The notes under the pieces were generated by a model. The model saw nothing but the letters and a program-made list of their open reading frames with translations, had not been told where the DNA came from and ran no database searches. Shown here piece by piece: positions 44,936-57,506 of a stretch of DNA of 64,000 nt. The DNA is taken from contig CAMGYJ010000006.1 in assembly GCA_946122785.1 (NCBI GenBank), positions 34,616,066 through 34,680,065 of the forward strand, given 5' to 3'. Made by a program: the position numbers and the translations under genes. Origin of the DNA: Linum tenue. Lineage: Eukaryota > Streptophyta > Magnoliopsida > Malpighiales > Linaceae. Position 1 is the stretch's first letter. Each line of letters begins with the position of its first letter.

Positions 44936-46319
44936 TCATGCTTGAGGGCCTGAAGCCACCAAGAGTGGATCCGCCATGATCTCGGGGCGAGGCTTGTCAC
45001 CTCCTACCTTTAGCTGCTTAGGGTGGCCCTCTTGGCCCGACACTTTCGCCTTACCCTCATCTTTTGGCTGGGAGGAGGCTTGGTGAAGCCTATCCTTCCA
45101 TGCTCTCTTCTTCTTTCCTCCGGGCTTAGTACTCGCCTTGGTTTCCCGCACCTCATCATCAAATAGAACACACACTAGTGGGGTTTGCCTTGAGAGGCTC
45201 ACCTCCACTTCCATTCATACCACTCGAGTCCATTCTTTCACAACATCATTTTTAACCTTAGGATCAATTGAAAGAGTGAGTTGCTCCTCTCCATATCTCA
45301 ACACCAAAGTTCCCTCATTAACATCGATTAAGGCCTTGGAGATGGAAAGGAAGGGGCGTCCTAAAATGAGTGGCATATCCGCATCTTCAGTGATATCAAG
45401 GATAACAAAATCCGTCGGATAATTGAAATTGCCAACTCTCACTAGGACGCCCTCCACAATACCCCTAGGACTAATAACAGAGCAATCAGACAATGTGACA
45501 CTAAGCCTTGTGGGCTTCAATTCACCCAAATGCTTCTTCTTAAAAATCTTGAAAGGCATCACATTAATGCTTGCTCCTAAGTCCGCCAAGGAGCTTTCTA
45601 TATGATGATTTCCAATGCAAAGAGGTATAGTGAAACTACCTGGATCCGGTTGCTTTTTAGGCAACTTGTTGAGTATAAAGGTGGAGCACTCCTCGCCTAT
45701 GGTGACATTGGCGAGGTCTTAATATTTCGGCTTCTTGGCAGGAAGCCCCTTGAGGTAATTGGCGTAGCTCGGATGTGAACCATGGCCACAAAGAATGGAA
45801 TAATGATGCGGAGCTTCCTGAGCATCTGCATGAATCCTCCACACTCCGCCTCCAATTGGTCCTTTATCATTCTTGTGGGGAAAGGAAGAGGAGGCTTGTA
45901 CTCAGCCACTTGTGGTGGCGTCGGCAATGCCGAATCATAAACTTGTTGAGCATATCATCCCACAAAGTGATAGAGAGAGACGACCTATTGTTGAGCCACC
46001 GAGAGGCATTCCCCGCAAGAGAGTAGGGGAATAGCTTCAACTTCAAAGCATCATCGGGCACACCATTAATCTTAAAACTCTCCCAAGCTCAATGAACAAG
46101 AACATGCTCCCTCGTAGACTCGTTGCTTAGCCCATCGAATAGGTCATTATTCTGAATCATGGTGACAAGGGCGGGCTTGATCTTAAAATTGTTGGCGGCC
46201 ACGGGTGGACGTCGAATGGCGGGTTGAATATCCGCCGAACTTGGAGCCATGTAATAGCCCATGGTCCTTGGTTGCTCCACCGCGGTCGCTCCTCCTTGAG
46301 CGGGTTGATTATCCACCAC
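44936..46319 (-). pseudogene. element C gag-protease, internally deleted
   Basis: Gag begins around 46319 (GGATAVEQPRTMGYYMAPSS, upstream codons degenerate), with LKLFPYSLAGNASRWLNNRS near 46040. At about 45925 LLNKFMIRH jumps directly to VAEYKPPLPFPTRMIKDQLE, skipping the zinc knuckle and linker (about 1 kb in A and B). The protease is intact over 45664-45215, with LADLGASINVMPFKIFKK and MPLILGRPFLSISKALIDV. A shift near 45215 leads to a Lys-rich tail ending at 44936. It encodes no polymerase. Confidence 0.75.
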
Positions 46320-46605
46320 CTCGGCTTCACTTCCTTCCTCTTCGCAATCAACCCCTTCCCCAACTACAACTACAACTTCCTCTTCTGTCTCCTTCTTGCC
46401 TCTGCTAGTTCCCTCTCACGAGCCAAGTGTCGGATCCTCGTCTAGTGGCGCCAAAGGTTTCGGATTACTGTGGGGCATACATCTCCCTGCACACACTCAA
46501 AAGAACCACAACACGTCTTGCGCAAGCAAAATTTGCACACACAAAAGCGAAAATTAAAAGCTAGATTAACACCAAACAATCTTTTCAAAATAATGAACCG
46601 TTTGT

Positions 46606-46623
46606 TCCCCGGCAATGGTGCCA
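46606..46623 (-). other. element C primer binding site, tRNA-Asp type
   Basis: Minus strand TGGCACCATTGCCGGGGA, six bases from the 5' LTR end; two changes from the TGGCGCCGTTGCC form. Confidence 0.8.
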
Positions 46624-46629
46624 AAAACT

Positions 46630-47999
46630 TGACTCGTCCCGAATACCACTATAAAACTCCCAAATAAGGCCCAAGTATAGGGCAAAAATGTACCCCTACT
46701 TTGATTGTTCATAGCATTATCTAGCGGTTGATTTTTGGTGAAAACAACGATCTATAGCTAAAGCGTTAGCAAAGGTAAATGTATTTGACACTAATTGAGA
46801 AGGCTTCACCCGGGTGTTTCTCCCTCTAGCTAACAATTATGACTTGTTGATCGAATGGTCGTGTGTGGTGAGGGGGTTGCAAACCGTAGGGAAGTGCAAC
46901 AATTAGCCAAGCGCCACTCTCTTGGTCTCTAGGTCGAAGGAAGGGAATTTGATCCAAGCCACCAACATGACTCTCTCTAATTATTGACTAAGAGTTGGTT
47001 AGACTTCACCCTCGAATCGGAGTTCGGAGGGCCACCCACAACCAAAGAGGTTTGTCATGAATTAACCTAGATAGGAGACAATGAGTTGCCTAAGAAAACC
47101 CAGTATTCGAGCCTCTTTCAAAGAATGGCAATTAGAATGGCAATTAGATTGATAGGCTTTCACACAACACAACACAATCATTCATGAATAGTACCTCCAC
47201 ATTCACATTAAACAGAACCACACACAAATCATTCAATCCATACAAGCATTCACATAATTGTAGCTAGGGTTTACAAACAACCCAGTGACATAAAGGACTA
47301 CTCCATGCTAGGATAAGGGAAAACACAAGAGAGAAGAAGGAAAACTATCAATGGGATGCTAGTCTTGCTCCTTGTGTTGAAGAGATCCTCCTTTGGGGGG
47401 AGGAATTCCCAAATCCTTGCTTGAAGATGAAACCCTAGTTTCTCCCCTTCTTTGGTTTGTCAATTTCTTACTCTAGAAATCTGAAGAAGAAGAAGAAGTT
47501 TCTCACACTAGGTCTCTCTTCTCTTTCCCTTCAGCTCAACCTCCTTTACATAGCAAGATCGAGCTCAGATCACAGTCCTAGTTCATGGTCGTGAACTGAA
47601 AGCACAGACCGTGATTTCAAGTCGAAATGCGCCGCATCAATAAGTCCAGTTCACGAGCAATGGCCTGAGTTCACTGTCTTACGACCGTGAACTGACTTGT
47701 GTCCAGTGAAAGCGATTTATGCTCTGGATGCCTGGCTGTTCACGTGTAGCGCCTCCAATTCACGGTCTTAGTGACCGTGAACACATAGCTCAAACCGTGA
47801 TCGGCTGCTGCTTCCATCCTTTGACTTGATTTTTTGCTGTTTCATCCAACTTTCAACTTCGGGGTTGGTTCCACCTTCCAAAGTCTGAGAAACACCAAAA
47901 GAATGCAAAATCCAGCGTAAACCCAAACTTCCCGGAGTAAAAATTCTTTAAACTACTAAGCAAATCGGGGGTCAAAAGTGTACAAATGAGCCCAAATCA
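46630..47999 (-). repeat. element C 5' LTR
   Basis: Minus orientation TGATTTGGGC (47999) to GACGAGTCA (46630). It matches 39556-40779 and the two halves of D's LTR. The flanking GATAG duplication confirms both outer boundaries. Confidence 0.85.
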
Positions 48000-49023
48000 G
48001 ATAGCTAGATACCAGTGCAGCTCCCCATCAGGCAGCCTTTCCCACATCGGAAGAAGTATCTACACATGACCAAACATTCAATGGTTAATTCAACCAATAC
48101 ATATTAGTACACTAGGCATTCAGCGGAGGCCAAGGGATAAAAAGAAACCACCTTCTCACTAATGTCTTCTCGCGATAGGAAGGTAGTGTCATACAACTCT
48201 AACGCCTTCTTCGGTGTCAAGCCACAAAAGGTAGCATGCTCCTACTCATACAACAAACAATTAACATGTCTCAAAGTCAGATGAAAGTTGTATCAAATTC
48301 ACAGCAAATAAGTAGTAAGCCAGAAGGTAGAAAATAACACCAGAATGTACACAAAGCATATCGAAAACCTAACCAATTAGACCAAAAGTGGACAGTCATA
48401 AGTAACCATTACAACATTACTCCTATTGTACCTGAAGGTCAGCTGGAAAGTAGCATATTCCTTTTCTTCGATCGCCATCCAACCACACTTGTTCCACGGT
48501 TGAGAGAGCAGACATAGTTATAATAATCTATGACACAGTAGAGTATAAACAATTAATTTCCTACGTAAATGATTCAAACGAATCAGCAAATGTTGTTGCT
48601 CACATAATAACTTACCTCACCATCCACAAACGAGTAGGGACATAAGGTCAAAAAAACCTTCCCAGTTAACGTGTTGTGGAAGGTTTGTACCAAAATCTCT
48701 TCTCGTGGTAGACTGGATTGAAAAATTTAGTGCGCTACATTGACATGCTCGTCATTGTAGTCAGCATGCACTGAGAGCTTGAATTTCAATATGGCCCACG
48801 AAAAAAAGGGTAACCGGATGAATATCTCTCCAAATCAATACGTTTTGGTCGAGAAATATCCAGTATGGGCTTTGCCTTTTCCACTACGCTTCTGGATCAC
48901 CTCTGGTTCATCGTCGTCGGAAATAATGATGATGTCATCACCAGGCGTGGGTGGGGCGAGTATAACCTCTTCAAGTCTGGCTTTCTTCGCCGGAGATGCA
49001 TATTTTGCTGGCAGTCGCAAAGA
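48000..49023 (-). pseudogene. Ulp1/C48-like peptidase gene, split by element C
   Basis: Four exons with clean splice sites and matching phases: 48712-48616, 48527-48432, 48241-48152 and 48059-48000, continuing at 39555. They read TLTGKVFLTLCPYSFVDGE, ALSTVEQVWLDGDRRKG, GLTPKKALELYDTTFLSRED and ILLPMWERLPDGELHWYLA, then IIFIKEQEVHILDPSQ. The ILLPM...HW...ILD arrangement matches the catalytic His and Asp region of C48 (SUMO/Ulp1) peptidases. A Lys-rich and acidic segment at 49023-48835 (SPAKKARLEE, ISDDDEPEVIQKRSGKGK) may be an upstream exon. It could be a host gene or a transposon-captured Ulp1 module. Element C breaks it between HWYLA and IIF. Confidence 0.5.
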
Positions 49024-51090
49024 GAGAATGCAGTCGTATAAGAATTAAGTAGCACACAATCTAAATAGAATGGATCAGATGCAACTTTTACTAACCGGAC
49101 GCTTTGACGACGAAGGATCGATGGTGATGTAGATTTTGTGGCCTTATCTATGTTGGTAAGTTTCCAAAATGTGGAGGATTTTTGTGCTCCAGTAAGTGAA
49201 ACGTAGGCCTTTCTCTAAGATGGATCTCCTGCACGCAAAATGACTTAAAGGAAGGATATCTTATGCTAGTTCCCTCTTCACCTAAAATGAAGTATTTATA
49301 CTGGGGTTCTAGGAAGGGTGGAAGGATCTTTTCCCGCGTGTTTCTTGGTTTTCCCGAAAAAATAACTAGGTTTTAGTCATCGGTCTCGTAACTCTTAATA
49401 GTGGATTAATATGTTGTACTGATAAAATCTATGGTTCACGAGTTATTTGAGGGATTTAACGTTTGGATCGCAAAAATCTCGGTATCTGGGATAAAGGGAG
49501 TGATCGCGGTTAGGTGTTGTGAATTGGGTTGCGTTGAGAATTAGTATTTAATAGTTTTCGTACTTAATTTGTTTTAGGGTTCTTCAAAAACCCTCAATTC
49601 TAGAACAGAGGGAACGGGATGAGAGATGAGTGGTGGAATAATACGGTTTGAAGATGAGTTCAGATTTTGAAAAACTTGATTTCATAATATGGTTTGAAGA
49701 TGAGTTCATATTTTGAAAAACTTGATTTCTAAAACTTGAATAACGTATTATTAATGTTAGTCAACTTTCCTAATGGCTAGTTTGAGAATAGCTTTTGTGG
49801 GTTAACCCACGACCCAACCACACCCATCCGACATTCAACCAACTAAACATTGTCTTTGTATATCCTTAGGCGACAATTAAACCCAACTAGAAAAGACCAC
49901 GATGTGTTTTCATATTCAGAAATAATTGTTTAATACACTTGGTGTCTACACTGCTCAAAACATTGTCTTTGTATATCCTACTAGACTTCATTAACAAACT
50001 AGTCGCATATTCGATTTTTACACTTTCTCCTGATGTAACCCAAACCTAAAATGACTTTTTCAATACTTGATGTACAACCATAAATCAATACAAACTAAGG
50101 GTAGATTGAAGTTAGTAAAACAAATTACTGGTTACCCTTATTACCACCACTCTATCATATCCATTGGCTTCCTTGATTCACAAAGTTATTCATTTTTCTG
50201 ATTGCAACTGCAAATGTTTAATATCATTTAATATTTGGGATACTTTAAGATCAAGTTTCGGAATCGAATTAGTGATTAGTTCGTGAATAATTGTATAATA
50301 AGATATCGAGAGTGGTCGGACTTTGTTCATATATCTGGTTACATACTTTCTGATTTAAGGGAATATGAATGATTACCTACTTTAATTTAGATAGAACTCA
50401 TACGTTGCGATGGATGAAAACTTGAATAGAAGGTCCCTTTTTCATCCTCTTGTAATTGGTACGAGTCAAAATAATTCACGCCTACTAAGGGTGTCAATGT
50501 GGGTGGTTAATCCGCGGATTGATATATATCCTCCCGCAAATAACCCCACTCGCCAGTAGTGGGGGATTGATTTGGGTGGATTGCGGATTAACAAATATCA
50601 TGTCCGCATTTATGTGGGTGGGTGTTGAGTTGATTACGGGTCATCCAAATGACCCGTACCCTATTTTCACATGACAATATGTTGTTTCTTATACTTTCGG
50701 GTCTAAATTGACACAGTCTTGCAATGAACTTATTATAAATGTTTGTCAACTTTCTTAATGGCTAGGTGGAGAATTGCTTTTATGGGTTAACCTCTACGAC
50801 CCATTTGAACACCATTAAAAAGCCATTGGTTAATTACTTAATTATGCAATTCAAGTTGCGAATATTGGAAAATCCTTCTCCTGTGGGGAAAAGGATTTGG
50901 AAGGCTCGCCAATACTTGCGTGTTATGAAATTTGAAGCCAATACTAGCGCATAATGAAATTTGAAGGAGCCCTTTGTCAATAGTGAAACTGCGTCGTATG
51001 GATGAGGAAGAAGTGAAACGCATCACATCATTTAATAGGAGCATTACTGTTTCCTGAATGTTTGTCAGACATGCCCCTTAAGTTTAAAAG
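49024..51090. other. intergenic with dispersed short repeats
   Basis: No gene recognised. A 46-base tandem duplication lies at 49640-49731 (GGTTTGAAGATGAGTTCA twice). Two copies of a roughly 70-base sequence (GTCAACTTTC.TAATGGCTAG) lie at about 49757 and 50739. A GGGTGTCAAT...GGGTGG segment at 50490-50650 has internal inverted CCGCGGATT/AATCCGC-like words and may be a hAT-type MITE. Confidence 0.4.
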
Positions 51091-51094
51091 CTTG

Positions 51095-51402
51095 CCAGAT
51101 AGACGATTTACTTATGAAATGAGGGTAGACCCATTTTGGGCCCAAGTGTTTGGTTCATTTCCAGTGACTAAATATTTTAGAGCAATCCAGTAGTCTAATT
51201 CTGGGCCCCTAATGATCGGTTAACAGTACACAAAACATAGAAAGTAGACCAGATAGACAATTTACTTATGAAATGAGGATAGGCCCATTTCGGGCCCAAG
51301 TGTTTGGGTCATTTCCAGTGACTAAATATTTCAGAGCAATCCACTAGTCTAATTCTGGGCCCCTAATGTTTGGTTAACAGTTACAAAACATATAAAGTAG
51401 AA
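51095..51402. repeat. tandem duplication, about 154-bp unit, two copies
   Basis: Copies begin CCAGATAGACGATTTAC (51095) and CCAGATAGACAATTTAC (51249) and share nearly all bases, including TTTCCAGTGACTAAATATTT and TCTGGGCCCCTAATG. No coding potential seen. Confidence 0.8.
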
Positions 51403-51839
51403 TAGAAGTGTTAACTAACTCTAGTTTGGTAACCACACTATATAACCAGGATCTTCCATAAGGATTTTTTCATTATTGCTGTCTAACCTAACTTAAATAA
51501 ACCATAAAAAAAACCTAACTTAAATAATGACACCCACAGCCCTACAAGGTAACTACAAGAAGAGGAACAGGGATAAGAAGTTGATAACTAACGCTGCTTC
51601 TCTAATGACATATAAACAATAAAAGGAAAACTGTGGACACGATGTTCCACTTCAAAAGGAAAAAGGAAACTGTTTACCAAAAAAACTGCCATGTTGTCTT
51701 GCTTATTTACTAAGCATTCGTCTTCATCTGTTCCCTTTGTACTCAAATTCTCCTTGAAGCGTGGTTCTTTCTCCCCACAACAAAAAATGAAGTTTAAATG
51801 ACCAGTTCCTCTCATCAGAGTTAGATGGTAGGGGTGCTT

Positions 51840-52740
51840 CCCCGATCAAACAACTACTGCCGCTCTATTGATGTTCTGAATGATTTCCATACCTACAAGG
51901 ACGAACTCCGCATTCTAAATGAGTATGAGTTTTGTACGACGTCTCGGTTTCTACCTAAGGTACATGATTTAGTGAAGAATCTAGGGTGGGAGGGTTTATT
52001 TTAGCATCGCATACCAGATTCCTCTCATGTGTCGTCCAGTTGTGAAGTTGTTCTGTAGAAACCTTTAAGTGATAGTTCTCCTTCTGGTGATCCTATTATA
52101 ACTTCCGAGTTCATTGGTGAGGTAGTTCATTTTAACCCCTCCCTTTTGGTTGCAACCCTAAATCTATTTTGCGAAGGTTTTGCTATGAGAGACCTAGAAG
52201 ATTATGATTTTGGCCCAGACCTTGAGGATCTTACTGGAGGGATCATTGATTCATCTGTTCTTCCTGAGCCCCTGAAATTTCTTCACCGACTTATCTATAA
52301 ATTTTTTCTCCCTTGCTTGCATCATCATCATGTTTTGTTGAAAATCGATATTTTCATCCTTGCTCATGCCACTAAAGGGATTAAGGTCAGCTGCCCTCAC
52401 TGATGTGTCATAATATGATTCAGTCTCTCCCCTATATTGAAGACCATAGTGTAGGCCTTCCATATGGTACCCTAGTCACCAAGTTTATTGAGGCAACTAG
52501 TGTTAGACTGGATGATTATGTGTTCTCCAACTCCAAGTCTGCCACCATTACTGTGTCTCATGTGATGAAATTAAGCAACACCTATGATGCTCGCTGAGAT
52601 CAAATTCATGATGCAGAGGAGGACGCACCAGACAAACATCTTCGGATTGGTGTAGGACCATATGAAAATGTGCTTGATGTTATGTTTGGTAGTGATAATG
52701 AATCTAATGGTGGTGAAGGTTTGTTTGTGACTGATTATCA
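51840..52740 (+). pseudogene. plant transposon-protein ORF remnant 1
   Basis: Frame pieces read NDFHTYKDELRILNEYEFCT, VHDLVKNLGWEGLF, then 52146-52403 with EPLKFLHRLIYKFFLPCLHH and IDIFILAHATKGIKV, and an acidic tail. The NLGW block and the L.FLHRL...FFLP...FIL..A.KG.KV block match remnant 2 and, for NLGW, the remnant at 27 kb. Stops and shifts disrupt it. The family is common in plants near Athila-like elements; function unknown. Confidence 0.45.
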
Positions 52741-53489
52741 TTAGTGGTAGAGAGAAGGATGGAAGGGCCGGTTTAGTGAAGGAGCAGAAAGGAGGAGACG
52801 AAGAAGAAGAAGAAATGTGTTTGTTTAGTGCTATGCATTTATGTTTTGATTTATATTTATGTATGTGTAGAATGGTAGTCTTGTTTATATTTTTATGAAA
52901 AATGATGGTTTCGTTAATGTTTGAATTGGTGGGTTGGGTATGATGAACAATGGGATGTGTTTTTCTATTTGAGGCAGGAAAAACACCCGACCTTGAAGGG
53001 CAAGATACCCAACCGGGTATTTAGACCGGGTTTTGGGGCTGGGCGAGTTTGGCCTTCCTTTTAGGTTTAGGTTTTGGTTCCTTTTGGGTTTTTGGTTATT
53101 TTATTTGCCCTAGACTATATAAATGGTTGTAAATACGAATTTTAGACATTAGAGAATTCTGTTGAATGAAAATTAACTCTGAGGAGTTTTCCCATAGAGC
53201 AAGAGTGCATTTGGTTTATGGTTTTAGCTATCGGTGGATTCCATAGCTAGAGCAAGATCCTTGTGTGAGTTTTTTTTTTTTTGTCGAGGATTCCAGAAGA
53301 GCTTAGCAAGACTCTTATCTATCAAGCGGTCACACTGGATTGTGGCGCGTATCTACCCCCCACGTATCCTTTACTTTTCGAGTTGTTGAGAGAAAATCCA
53401 GAAAACCCTAAAAAGATCGAAGTTGCGCGACTTTGACAGAAAAACACAAGCTTTCACGAGCTCGGATTCTTATCACTTTCTCTTTTTCC

Positions 53490-54167
53490 TTCGGGGGTAC
53501 ATGCACTTGTTACTAATCTTGGGTGGGAGAGTTTTTTTCAATCTTGTGAAAGAAGGGTATACGGCTTTTGGTCCATAAGTAGTTTTAGAGTTTCTGGGTG
53601 TAGAGGTTCGCTTTGATTGGACATTTTTTCTGAAAAAATGAATCTTCATTGCGGAGGTGTCTGCTTGATAGATAAGCATGAGTATGTGAACTCTGAGTCA
53701 GATCTCCGGGTTCTAACAGGAGGGAACAAAGATAGCTATATTCTGGATGATGATCTTCATTTGCTTCACTGGCTTGTCACTCATTTTTTCCTCCCTCGCA
53801 ATTTTTTCCATAATGAGTTGCTTCTCCTTATTATATTTATCTTGTCCGATGCATCCAAAGGGAAAAAGGTCAATCTTGCATCCCTGATGTGTCTAAATAT
53901 ACTCAATTTTGTCCCTAATAATGATCACAAAGATGGTATTACTGGCATTCCTTATGCCACTCTGGTCACCACGTTCCTCAACCAAGTTGGCGCGGATCTT
54001 GATGTTTAACCATCCTGTGATGATGTTCATGTGTGCTATCCTATTGCTGCCATCATTGAAGATCTTCGGGACCCAGCATGAGCTGCTCAGCAACGGCGTC
54101 TGATAGACGAGATGCTTACTAGAATGGCAGAAAACGGGGACCAAGAAGATGGAAGAAGAGCATAAAA
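53490..54167 (+). pseudogene. plant transposon-protein ORF remnant 2
   Basis: Begins VHALVTNLGWESFFQSCERR near 53500. The long open part is 53617-54009, with LLHWLVTHFFLPRNFFHNEL, IFILSDASKGKKVNLASLM and GIPYATLVTTFLNQVGADLD. It continues after a stop with VCYPIAAIIEDLRDP and AQQRRLIDEMLTRMAENGDQ to the junction with fragment F at 54168. The acidic (GAT)n-coded tail at 63518-63600 may be its displaced C-terminus. Confidence 0.5.
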
Positions 54168-54749
54168 AGGCATTGTCGACGCCACCATAAGTGGCTTAGC
54201 ATAAGCCTCCTCTTCCTTTCCGCACAAGGATGCACAAGGACCGATTGGAGGCGGAGTGTGGAGGATTCATGGAGATACTCAGGAAGCTCCGCATCACTAT
54301 TCCATTCTTGGAGGCCATGGTGCACATGCGGAGGTACGCCAGATACTTCAAGGGGCTTCTCGCCAAGAACCGAAATATGAAGACCTCGCCAATGTCACCC
54401 TTAGGTGAGGAGTGCTCCGCCTTTATCCTCAACAAGTTGCCTAAAAAGCAACCGGATCGAGGAAGTTTCACTATACCTCTTTGCATCGGATATCATCATA
54501 CAGAAAACTCCTTGGCGGACTTAGGAGTAAGCATTAATGTGATGCCTTTCAAGCTTTCTAAGAAGTTTCATTTGGGTGAATTGAAGCCCACTAGGTTTAG
54601 TGTCACATTGGTTGATCGCTTTGTTATTAGTCCTAGGGGTATTGTGGAGGACGTCCTAGTGAGAGTTGGTAATTTCTATTATCCGGCGAATTTTGTTATC
54701 CTCGATATCAGTGAAGATGCGACTATGCCACTCATACTAGGACGCCCCT

Positions 54750-55419
54750 TGACACGCTAAAACACAACACCAAACTGCGGCCAAGTGTAATCGCAGTCCG
54801 AAAATGTAGAATAGTGGCAAGTTCTATTTATCAACCCGGGGTCTAGATCTACTTCCTACTCCGTGATTATCTATTATCTAGTAGACTAAGTTGAGTGATT
54901 GTGATTTTAAGCAAAAGCATGAGAAAGCAGGAAATGGTTCGAGGTTCTTAAGCAAGGGAAGAGGCACTCGGGAATGAGTCCCCCTAGCTCCTTAGTTAGG
55001 TCAAAGTTTTAATTACCTTTGGTTGATTTACTGTTGATTAAACTGCGGAAGATCCAACAGAAGCTTGGAATCTCTTCAACTGACCAAGCCCTCTCAGACA
55101 GACTAACCGGCAGGCGACTAGCCTTCACCGTGATAGACTGCTGAGGCAATAAACAAAGAACTCCACTACTAGAATTGGATTGCAGTACAAAGCAGTAAAT
55201 CGATTAACTCTCGTATAACCAATTTACTACTACCAATTGATGAAGCTCTAACAACCTAATCAGATTCTATCTATATCAGGTTGCAACAGGAATCAAGAAA
55301 AGTTGATCAGGCTTCAATTGACTCAATGAATCATGCATCAATCGATTATAATCAAGCAGTATATCAATCCAAACGTCATTACAATCAAGATTCCTAACAC
55401 ATGGAGGGTTCTACTCCAT

Positions 55420-55450
<31 letters not shown>

Positions 55451-56066
55451 TAGAAATCAGAGTAGTCATACTCGTAAAGATTGGGATAATTTGCTCTAGG
55501 ATGTTGATCTTCACTCCTAGGGATGCAATTTGGTCTTCAATGGTGAGAAATCCACTCCAAATAGCTCATAGGGTTTGTTCTTCGCACTTTCTCTCTCTCA
55601 AACTCTGTTTTCTGCTCAAAAAGTCGTCTCTATTTTCCTTTGGCTCGAATCTGCTTCAAAAACCTGATTATGGGCAAAACATGGTCGAGGACACGGTGGT
55701 GTTTTGCCTCATTCCGCCCGTATTTGGCTTCAAGTAAGGCAGACAGGCCCACGTCACTCCCAAAACACGGTCGTGCCCCATAAGTGACACGACCGTGTTT
55801 TGCTCCAGTGCCGCCCATGTTTTGAACTCCTCGGCAGAAAAAACACGGCTTGAGGAACACGACCGGGTTTTGGTCAGGGCTGCCCGTGTTTTTGCTGCAG
55901 CCTCACCAAACGACCCGAAACTTGCGCCTATGCCACCCTTTACTCGCTAGGACCTGAGATATGGCAAAACAACACAACCTAGCGTAAAATAGGCCAAGGA
56001 ACCGCAAATTCGAGCTAAAATGGTCAGGAAACAAGAGTGCAAACATGTGCAAATACGACGCTATCA
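54750..56066 (-). repeat. element E 3' LTR
   Basis: Minus orientation TGATAGCGTCG to GCGTGTCA, 1317 bases. Palindromes of type AACACGGNCGTGTTTT lie at 55680-55900. A (GA)n run at about 55420-55445 is expanded compared with the other LTR. The polypurine tract AAGTGTGGGGGAATT is at 56067-56081 (minus). Confidence 0.85.
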
Positions 56067-56522
56067 AATTCCCCCACACTTAACCGTTTGCTTGTCCCCA
56101 AGCAAACCAAGTGAAACACAAGGTGCACAAAATATTTGGGACATGTCATATCGGCACAAAACACGTGAATCACACTAGCCTTTAGTCATCAACACATGAA
56201 CAACCTCAACAACAACTTATACAACCACCAAATATGACATTTGAATGCAGCAAAATCGAGCAAAGGAAGAGTCTCCCTTCTGTTCACCAACCAACATAGA
56301 CTCAGCTCAACCACTTATCCAAGACAGTCACTTCATGCATAAAACTCAAGACATCAGAATCAAGACCGAGCCATCTAGGTCCTCACCGGGGTAAACAGTG
56401 TAAAGAATAAGGAAATGAATCGCTCACTCTCGACCAGTGGGGTCATCACAATTTGATGTGAAAAATGTGCATGCTTATTCTCTCAATCCCTAACGTCCCT
56501 TCACCATAACGGCAACCTCGAA

Positions 56523-56795
56523 ATGTTAGAGTTCACATATTGGGTGTCATCACTAACTAATCCAAAGGTCTTAGACTCATGTTTAAATGACTGGCTAGGG
56601 TCTTGGACATGGGGAAAAGGCCTTTTAGGTGGTGGAAGTATTCATAACACAAGGTTCCACAGTTCCAAACCCAACACATTCACAACCATTCAAACCACTT
56701 ACTTTCTTTCTGACATTCTGCATTACTCAAGTTCTTTAGAGCACAAGAGTGATGGAGGTCACAATAATGTTAGTATTTCTAAGTCAGACTCCTAA
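56523..56795 (+). CDS. antisense 90-codon ORF in element E
   Basis: ATG at 56523, reading against the element: MLEFTYWVSSLTNPKVLD, WLGSWTWGKGLLGGGSIHNT, stop TAA at 56793-56795. Same length as the frame in B with substitutions but no indels. Not recognised. Confidence 0.4.
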   Translation: MLEFTYWVSSLTNPKVLDSCLNDWLGSWTWGKGLLGGGSIHNTRFHSSKPNTFTTIQTTYFLSDILHYSSSLEHKSDGGHNNVSISKSDS

Positions 56796-57478
56796 GAAAC
56801 ACCACCACCTCTGCACATTTTTCAAACAAATGCTCAACTTTTAAGAACTACCTCCAACCCTCACATTATTTTTAGCAGAAAGAGCAGAGAACAAACAAAA
56901 ACTACTCTGTGGAACCTTCTAAGAGATGCAAAGGGTGATTTTTTTCATTGTAGACCGAAAGAAAGAAAGTGGCATGGCTCAAAGGGGCTGACTAGGGGGT
57001 ATGACACACCAGGACAGTCAATTTGGTCGTGGGCTATTCCTATGCCTCCATCATCTTAGCTAATGACAACATGACTGCTACACATCATGGAAGAGGGATC
57101 TATCGCACAAGAAAGAAACGAGCATACTCAAATCTCACATGGCTACCTATATGCTCTATCTCTCATTCTGATTCCCTAAACTAGATGCATAAATGACTGT
57201 CAGGAACAAGTGATCAATCCAAGTCACGGTTGGTAAGCAAACAGTTGGAAAAAAATGAACCCCTACAGAACTCTACTGCACGTCTCAGTCATCATTATAG
57301 GTTTTCCTGGTCACAATCCAATTGTCATGCATCAATTCTAACATGCATTTGATTCACCAATTAAACCATAGTGCCAATATGATCATGCAAGTATCAGTAC
57401 GTGGGGCCCTCAAATCTTAAGATTCGCACAATAGACTAGGCCCCAAGCACACACAAATACGTTCCCATAAAGAGAAAG

Positions 57479-57506
57479 CACCCCCCCCACACACACACAC
57501 ACTTAA
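57479..57506 (-). other. PPT-like motif, element E
   Basis: Minus strand AACTTAAGTG, a TG run, then eight G residues, preceded by CATTGAGGGCAATGTCG. It persists in E even though ORF2 has been lost. Confidence 0.5.

Larger units (their letters stand above)
39556..47999 (-). mobile_element. element C: complete non-autonomous Athila-like element, 8.4 kb
   Basis: The 3' LTR is 39556-40779 (1224 bases), the 5' LTR 46630-47999 (1370 bases), and the target duplication GATAG is at 39551-39555 and 48000-48004. The primer site reads TGGCACCATTGCCGGGGA (minus, 46606-46623). It holds a gag-protease remnant, hairpin, palindromes, TATA, intron and second ORF, in the same order as A. The polypurine tract CTAAGTGTGGGGGAG is at 40780-40794 (minus). 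Gag lacks about 1 kb. It inserted in an exon of a C48-like gene. Confidence 0.9.
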
